A DNA stretch of 64,000 nucleotides from assembly GCA_002794735.1 (NCBI GenBank), contig NBAZ01000029.1, forward strand, positions 1 through 64,000. Reading direction: 5' to 3'. Each line of letters begins with the position of its first letter. The first letter of the stretch is position 1. The DNA comes from Pyrrhoderma lamaoense (taxonomy: Eukaryota > Basidiomycota > Agaricomycetes > Hymenochaetales > Hymenochaetaceae). A program made the position numbers and the translations under genes. The notes below the pieces were generated by a model. The model did no database searches. It saw nothing but the letters and a program-made list of their open reading frames with translations, and was not told where the DNA came from. Shown here in pieces: positions 58,636 through 64,000 of the stretch.

Positions 58636-59533
58636 ACTCAGAAACAGACACCAGGATGGGGGAGAGAGATGAAAACCCAGAACTAAAGGTAGATGGTGGT
58701 TTGTGGTAAATCACGTCTAGTCACGACTCGGTTCCATTAATGGCCGACAATATATAGAGATAAATGTAATAAACACGTAATAGATACTTTCTAACAGACA
58801 TATAAAGGCGTGTTCATGATAAGAAGACGTGCCGTTGCAAGAAAGAACTGGGGCGTGAGTTAGAGAACGGTATGCAACTCATAGAACCGAGCGACAAACT
58901 GAGAGTACAAAGAAGACAGAATCAACAATTAAGCGAGATTATAGAGTTACACAGCCATGATAGTAATTAAGATTTTAACAGCTTCTATATCTTATTGTTA
59001 ATTTCGAGATCTTAGTATGTATATCGCGTTTTGACTCTCAAGGGAAAGTAGAATGCTTAAGCAGTGTATAACTCAAACTTATATGATGTATCTTTTTCAA
59101 ATTTGATATATATCACCACTAATGCTAATATCATTTACCTTTCTATCTCGAAATTACCAAACGAATGTACCGTAGTCTAGTCGTGGCTCATGAGAATATT
59201 GGGCGATGAGTTTTTGACTTGCTCCTTGTTTAAGATATCACAGAAATCTATTCATTAACAATACCAACTCTAAGTTCTAATCATAAATGGAATGATATAC
59301 AATATGATGTGAAAATATATACATGAGAGATTATGCTAGATTCCAGAATAGATACAGTACAAGATGCTACTCTATGAGAGAGTTATAGAGTAATGCGAAC
59401 AGAGATGCGGTAAGAAAAGCAATTTGACAAGCGGGTTCTGGACTTTCTAGTCCTCAGTGAGATAAGAAAAGTACACTATCTATGATAGAGGTTTCCTATG
59501 TCTTGAAGTCTGGTGTCAAGTCATGAATATAGA
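58636..59533. other. 5' flank of kinase J and 3' flank of kinase K
   Basis: 58636-59160 is the kinase J upstream region. It includes the promoter block GGTAGATGGTGGTTTGTGG and the uninterrupted paralogue of the L2 insertion site near 59005-59020. 59165-59533 is the inverted kinase 3' flank belonging to K. No gene is seen. Confidence 0.6.
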
Positions 59534-60392
59534 TCAGCTGCGGTGAAATACACACTTCCGTTTCTTCGACAAATGCCCTTCGTCATCTCCTACGGTGACT
59601 CGTTTAGAGGCCAGTTTCTCGGTCTTGGTCTTTGATACGTAAGATACATTAAACTCCTCTATCTGGACTTGGTGAAGGAAGCCGATGAACTTTGTATGGA
59701 GATCAGTCAATTCGAGTCTAGTGGAGCTGGGGTTATTGGCTTCTTTGGCTTTGTACTCTCTCACTATTTCCTCACGTATTCCGTTCAACATTAATCTTAG
59801 GTCGAGAAAGTAGTCGGGAGTACATTGAACATATTCATCGTAAGTCCCATCGATTGCGAGGAAATGTTCGCAAAATGTAGATGAGATAGCTCCAGAGAAG
59901 AGGCAGCCACGTTTTTCCCTACGTGTAGTAGCTTTGTCCAGATCAAGGATATCATCGCCTGATAAATTCTTTTTCTGGAGCGAGAACAATGCCCAGATAG
60001 CGACCCACCAGGCCGACTCGATATCATGAATATAATTATAAAAAATGCCAGAAGGGTTGGGCACCGAACGTTTATTTCTGTAGCTGTTTCTTATCGCTTT
60101 TGCTTTCTCTGCTATACTCTCTGCCCGTATCGGTTGAGAGTCTGGCTTGAATAGATGTTTCTCAGCAGCTATTTCATTTGCCATAAAATCAGGTGCTCCC
60201 TGTAAAACATATCAGATACAAAAGAGTTTTGTTATATCACAAATGCATACCGTCCGAATATCGTATCTTGCTCCATCTCCAGCTCTCTTCGCAAACTCTA
60301 GGTCCCCAATCATTCCCCGTTTCCTATTTGTGATAGGATCTGCATATAAATAGATATTTCCTCCAATTATGTCTCGGTGCACCCATCCTGCT
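59534..60392 (-). pseudogene. FunK1-family kinase, copy K, cut in exon 5 by a retrotransposon
   Basis: Exon 6 (60199-59534) is open and encodes APDFMANE after the intron 5 acceptor, then HDIESAWW and a KKRK tail. It is the most diverged exon 6 here, sharing its insert style with copy C (AESIAEKAKA). Exon 5 (from 60392 to 60251) is intact from AGWVHRDIIGGN through IGDLEFAKRAGDGARYDIRT, although HRDII has Ile where most copies have Ser. At 60392 it is replaced by the repeat of the Ngaro-like element, so exons 1-4 are absent from this window and may lie beyond its right edge. Confidence 0.8.
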
Positions 60393-60510
60393 CTGTGACT
60401 ACTTTTCTCATTGTCGAAAATATATTACTTAAAATAAATTATTATTCTAATAAGTTTGAAGATTTGGGATGACAGCAAACTTGGCTCCGTCTTCTACGCT
60501 GAGTATTCCT
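60392..60510 (-). repeat. Direct repeat B2 of the Ngaro-like element
   Basis: 119 bp from TCTGTGACTACTTTTC to GCTGAGTATTCCT, seemingly identical to 60741-60859. It forms the 3' terminus of the element and touches kinase exon 5. Confidence 0.85.
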
Positions 60511-60740
60511 GGGGTAGTGGAGGATTACTGCACGTACTTTAGAAGTACTATAGAAGAAAAGACAAAGGGAGGGAGGGCGGGCTTTTGAATTCTGCGGTTC
60601 TTCGGCTTTGTTTGAGTTGGTGAAGACTTGTTTTACTCGATCTCTGAGTTGACTGTCTGAGATTAAGTCGTCTTGGTCACTCTTCGATCGTTATGTCACA
60701 GATCTATATCTTTGGTCTCTCGTGTGACCAAAGATTACCA
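60511..60740 (-). repeat. Unit between repeats, candidate A2 of the Ngaro-like element
   Basis: About 230 bp between the two direct repeats. By analogy it should repeat the 5' end (A1) outside the window. It contains a potential hairpin around TTTGGTCTCTCGTGTGACCAAAGA. Confidence 0.6.
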
Positions 60741-60859
60741 TCTGTGACTACTTTTCTCATTGTCGAAAATATATTACTTAAAATAAATTATTATTCTAAT
60801 AAGTTTGAAGATTTGGGATGACAGCAAACTTGGCTCCGTCTTCTACGCTGAGTATTCCT
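60741..60859 (-). repeat. Direct repeat B1 of the Ngaro-like element
   Basis: 119 bp copy of 60392-60510, located about 70 bp downstream of the recombinase stop codon. Confidence 0.85.
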
Positions 60860-60926
60860 CTTCCGACCACCCATGATATAAGTCGTTATGCGACGCGGGC
60901 GGAAGAACATCCCAACGTATAAGGAG

Positions 60927-62357
60927 CTATCTTACTGGCGCATTTTGCAAATGTATGAGCGAGAAATGTTGGCTGGGTGTTTCTTGAAGATAAGGGGCCA
61001 AAATTCTTCCATGCTGCCTTAAATATAAAGTGAAAGAGTTGCTGGACCATCTGCCAATTTGTTTTACAACTTCAAAAGGAACACCACGGAGAAGATACTC
61101 TAAAGTGGCCCCAATACGTAAACTATGACCAGTTCGAAAGTCGACCTGGCTCATTTCAGCATGCCTTTTAACAGTTTTTAAGAAAACTTCTCTTGTGAGC
61201 AGTTTTCTACACGCATTGTCAGTGTATGTGAAAAGGTGTTCGTCTGGTTTAGGTTCATTGATCTGAAGATGGTTCATAAGGAGGGACTCGGGGTCAGAGG
61301 CACCTTTTTGCGCAGCAGTGAAGACAGTTTCGCCAGTATTTTTGACCTTAGTTACAGGGAGAAAGAAGGCGGAGACACGATTGCCTTGTCGATCAGCCTG
61401 GACAGATACATTGAGTACAGTGATGTGCTTAGATGGATTGAATTCATGCTCAGCTCTGACAGTGAATTCGCCGACTCTAGAGCAGGAAAAGAAAATTGTG
61501 GTAAGACAACTAGCGACTGCTGCATAAAGACTATCTTTCAGATTCATTTGCTGTACTATTTCGTCTAAATCAGAGACAGAAACAGGTTCACGTTTCGGGC
61601 GAGGAGGTGGTTGAAGCTTTTCAGCACCTCTTAAAAGTGTCCGAACTTGAAGCTCATCAACAGTCCAAGGAAGCTCATTTATTATATGCCACGCTTTGAG
61701 ACCTGCTACAAAGTTTACAATAGAACTCTTAGAATAATTTTGAGCAAGCGAGGCAATGAATCCAGATAAAAGAACAGAAGAGACCGGTGCATGAGTTAGT
61801 TTGGGTTCACCAATGCAGTCGCAAAATGAGTGAAATTTTGCTAGGCCAGTGCCATACGTTGTAAGAGTACTTGTAGCATAAGCCGCTATTGCAACGTTTC
61901 GACGTTGAGTACGTATGTGCAGAGGCAAATTGGAGGTAATTGTGAGAGGGGGCTGCCACAAGATGAGCCGCTGAGAAGCAGGAACGGGAGGACGCAAAGT
62001 AGTTGAAGATAAATTACCACTGTTCATAGGCGAAAGGCAAGAGGTCGGAGGCAGGTGGGTCCGAGATTGAAGATAATGTGTGAAGGCGGGAAGAGAAAAG
62101 ATGAGGCTGTGGTTCGAGCTGTCTGAGGAGTTCATGTTGAAAGTGTGAAGGTAAGTGGAAAAGGGGCATGGTGGCAGTAGATAAAGGAATACCACGTGAA
62201 GGTGGATCAGCCAGGTTTTCAACGCTGGGCGTATATAGCAGTTGAAGAGCCCAGTTATGAGAGTGGCAGAATGTGAAAATTCGCTGAAACACCTGGTTAA
62301 CATGCTTGTTGCGACTGCGTCCATTAGACCATGCCTCTGTAACAGATTGGTTGTCAC
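60927..62357 (-). CDS. Tyrosine recombinase of the Ngaro-like element
   Basis: The open frame is 476 codons from the first ATG (62357), but a start at 62027, just upstream of the RT stop, fits better and gives ~366 residues. The catalytic set is visible, numbered from 62357: Arg294 in CSRVGEF, His411 and Arg414 in HSLR, Trp437 in GRW and the nucleophile Tyr445 in TLYLRQH. This R-H-x-x-R-W-Y pattern defines the phage-integrase/Cre-type recombinase that replaces a DDE integrase in DIRS-order elements and inserts without target duplication. The N-terminal part (TLTTYGTGLAKFHSFC) resembles a SAM-like DNA-binding domain. The frame is uninterrupted, so the copy may be recent. Confidence 0.88.
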   Translation of the reverse strand: MTTNLLQRHGLMDAVATSMLTRCFSEFSHSATLITGLFNCYIRPALKTWLIHLHVVFLYLLPPCPFSTYLHTFNMNSSDSSNHSLIFSLPAFTHYLQSRTHLPPTSCLSPMNSGNLSSTTLRPPVPASQRLILWQPPLTITSNLPLHIRTQRRNVAIAAYATSTLTTYGTGLAKFHSFCDCIGEPKLTHAPVSSVLLSGFIASLAQNYSKSSIVNFVAGLKAWHIINELPWTVDELQVRTLLRGAEKLQPPPRPKREPVSVSDLDEIVQQMNLKDSLYAAVASCLTTIFFSCSRVGEFTVRAEHEFNPSKHITVLNVSVQADRQGNRVSAFFLPVTKVKNTGETVFTAAQKGASDPESLLMNHLQINEPKPDEHLFTYTDNACRKLLTREVFLKTVKRHAEMSQVDFRTGHSLRIGATLEYLLRGVPFEVVKQIGRWSSNSFTLYLRQHGRILAPYLQETPSQHFSLIHLQNAPVR

Positions 62358-64000
62358 AGTGTATTAGAAACCGAGCTGCAGTGAATGGAAAGAACAGAAG
62401 AGCATGAAGCAGCAGTTCAATAGCGAGGGCCTCAGCCCAAGCGATGTCCCGATTATCCGGAGAAAAGGAGGGAGAGAAAGAAAAGGCAGCCCAAGAATCA
62501 TTGATGACAAGGCCAATGCCACAAGAACTGGCATCGGAATAAAGATGTAGATTAGAGTAAGCTTCGAAGGTGGGAATAGACCGAGAGAGAGAATGGGAGA
62601 CCAGAGTGTTCTGCCAAAATGAGAGATCCCCTTCAATGCCGCGAACCGGACGATGAGGGCGGTCAGGATGGTTGCCAAAAGTGGGTATCATACGTTCAAA
62701 ATTTGTTAAGTATGCACGTCCAGCAGGAATCACATAGCAAGTGTGTAAAAGCTTTCCGTAAAGGGATTGAACTTGAGTAAGAGTGTGGAAACGCCGAGCA
62801 CGCCACTCGTGTAAGGCCTGTAAGTATTTGGTGCGCTTGGAATTGGTGAGTTGGACAGTGCGTGTGGTTAGGTCCCATAGAAACCCAAGGAAGATAACCT
62901 GGTGGCTGAAGTGAGTACTTTTGCTGACCTTCCATGGCATGCCGAGCTGTGCAGCAAAGGCGTCGAGGTGGCTGGCATTGTAGTGGAAACCGTCAGTGTG
63001 GTTATGGATGGTTAGTGGAAACCGAAAATCCTCATCATATTCGGAGATGGAACCATCTGGGAGAGTGGGGCCAGCATAAAACAGCCTGGACTTGTGCTGG
63101 CGGCACTGGACACTTCGTGCCAGTTTCTGGCGAGCAGAGTTGAGAAGGGGTAAGGAAGATGAGGGCACGCGGAAAAATAGAAAATCATCAACCCATTTGG
63201 TGAGTGGACCAATGCCATGGGCACGCAAAAGGTCAGAAAAAACATCAGCGACCTGACCCCATACACCCCCAGCACTGGTGAGCCCAAAACAGTTTTGGGT
63301 GTTGATAGCAAAGGCATCATTGTGAGGAAGCCGAACAACCACACCAGGCCATTGAGAAGGGTGTAGAGGGACAGTCCGAAAAGCATCCTGAACATCGCGA
63401 GTGGCAGCTTGAGAACCAGGCGGTAAGGAGTTAATGATATGACACACAATGTGGAAAGTACCGAAAGTACAAGGGTAATTGTCAGCTGTAATAAAACTGT
63501 TAATAGAGGGAGTGCTATGGGTATTATGAGGAAAAGAGAGGTTCTGGATGAGACGGAACTTATCAGAGTGGGGTTTAGGCACAAGCGACAGCGGAGAGGT
63601 TTGAAATGGGCCAAGAAAAGATTCAACTTCTATTTGAGAAAAGGGACCTAAGTAACGTTTTGATACAAATTCATGGTCTAATAAGGCTACAAGTTCGTTA
63701 TGGAGAGGCGGTAAAGAAACGGAATTGGGTGGCGCAAAAGTGTTCCGGAGGAAAGGAATGCCGACAAGAAAACCGTGAGAGAGTGAAGCAAGGAAAGAAG
63801 GATACTTGGCACACAAAGAATAACGAGAAAAGAGTTCATGCCAGAGCGGAAGATTAAAGGGATGATGAGGGGTTTGCAGCCGCGACAAGAGGGCAGAGTA
63901 GGGCGCCATGAGAAGGGGCGCCGCACCCGGAACAGAGGTGGAGGAGGCCATGGGAGTTGGAGCAGCCCTGAAGCTGGAAGGCGACACAAATGTCCCGTCC
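62014..64000 (-). CDS. Reverse transcriptase-RNase H of the Ngaro-like element (partial)
   Basis: The frame is open to the right edge, so the N-terminus is missing. Numbered from the codon at 63987, the RT palm shows RDVQDAFR (Asp198, motif A), FGLTSAGGVWG (motif B) and WVDDFLFF (Asp267-Asp268, motif C). The RNase H domain has SDAS (Asp485), AEALAIE (Glu519), HCDNQ (Asp545) and NLADPPSR (Asp594). The VDD form of motif C and the direct fusion to RNase H followed by a recombinase are typical of DIRS-order retrotransposons. The last codons overlap the recombinase frame (by only 14 nt if that starts at 62027). No stops or frameshifts are seen. Confidence 0.9.
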   Translation of the reverse strand, partial: DGTFVSPSSFRAAPTPMASSTSVPGAAPLLMAPYSALLSRLQTPHHPFNLPLWHELFSRYSLCAKYPSFLASLSHGFLVGIPFLRNTFAPPNSVSLPPLHNELVALLDHEFVSKRYLGPFSQIEVESFLGPFQTSPLSLVPKPHSDKFRLIQNLSFPHNTHSTPSINSFITADNYPCTFGTFHIVCHIINSLPPGSQAATRDVQDAFRTVPLHPSQWPGVVVRLPHNDAFAINTQNCFGLTSAGGVWGQVADVFSDLLRAHGIGPLTKWVDDFLFFRVPSSSLPLLNSARQKLARSVQCRQHKSRLFYAGPTLPDGSISEYDEDFRFPLTIHNHTDGFHYNASHLDAFAAQLGMPWKVSKSTHFSHQVIFLGFLWDLTTRTVQLTNSKRTKYLQALHEWRARRFHTLTQVQSLYGKLLHTCYVIPAGRAYLTNFERMIPTFGNHPDRPHRPVRGIEGDLSFWQNTLVSHSLSRSIPTFEAYSNLHLYSDASSCGIGLVINDSWAAFSFSPSFSPDNRDIAWAEALAIELLLHALLFFPFTAARFLIHCDNQSVTEAWSNGRSRNKHVNQVFQRIFTFCHSHNWALQLLYTPSVENLADPPSRGIPLSTATMPLFHLPSHFQHELLRQLEPQPHLFSSRLHTLSSISDPPASDLLPFAYEQW

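Larger units (their letters stand above)
60392..64000 (-). mobile_element. Ngaro/DIRS-type tyrosine-recombinase retrotransposon, 3' part
   Basis: The element is read on the minus strand and continues beyond 64000. In order it has an RT-RNase H frame, an overlapping tyrosine recombinase frame, and a 3' end with a 119-bp direct repeat (60859-60741), a ~230-bp unit (60740-60511) and the 119-bp repeat again (60510-60392). This is the B1-A2-B2 layout of split-direct-repeat elements such as Ngaro. The A1 copy would be at the missing 5' end. No methyltransferase is seen here, which favours Ngaro over DIRS proper, but that domain could lie outside the window. It disrupts kinase K. Confidence 0.85.

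Noticed and set aside
1..64000. CRISPR arrays, bacterial operons or riboswitches
   Set aside because: Spliced introns and fungal gene families mark the window as eukaryotic, and no short regularly spaced repeats were seen.

Overview
The window comes from a filamentous fungus, most likely a basidiomycete of the Agaricomycetes; the species cannot be told from sequence. The evidence is intron-dense genes (introns about 45-70 bp, GT...AG), FunK1-type fungal protein kinases, a basidiomycete-style small secreted protein, a Ngaro-like tyrosine-recombinase retrotransposon, and a nuclear insert that looks like fungal mitochondrial DNA. All gene models were made by eye.

Left edge (1-7.4 kb): a decayed, multiply frameshifted RAD17-like checkpoint clamp-loader gene (minus). 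Next is an intronless bacterial-type aryl-sulfate sulfotransferase (minus) whose frame breaks once near 2.08 kb while all recognisable catalytic residues remain. Then come about 2 kb with no convincing gene and a small secreted-protein gene (plus, 5557-6332).

Centre (7.4-60.4 kb): an expanded array of FunK1 kinase genes. Nine copies read through intact (called A-G, I and J here), one has a single-base frameshift (H), one is cut by a retrotransposon (K), and at least five more survive as fragments. Almost all share six exons: a short variable exon 1, an N-terminal FunK1 region (exons 2-3), the kinase N-lobe (exon 4), the HRD and DLE motifs (exon 5), and a C-lobe exon 6. The copies alternate in orientation and form nested inverted repeats. 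Head-to-head pairs share a duplicated spacer: B/C, E/F and H/I have a ~1.8 kb spacer (0.75 kb longer in E/F because of an LTR), and D/psi and psi/psi have a ~0.5 kb spacer. Tail-to-tail pairs converge on a shared 3' flank, nearly always with a solo LTR at the centre. Exons are mixed between two subtypes, which indicates ectopic gene conversion or recombination. Diversity is concentrated in a ~40-residue insert just after the GTPDFMA motif.

The array also contains seven copies or fragments of one solo-LTR family (TG...CA, ~0.74 kb, 4-bp target duplications with paralogous empty sites) and a ~550 bp mitochondrial-like insert with tRNA structures inside a kinase pseudogene.

Right edge (60.4-64 kb): the 3' part of a Ngaro/DIRS-type element (RT-RNase H, tyrosine recombinase, B1-A2-B2 split direct repeats) inserted in exon 5 of kinase copy K; it runs off the window.
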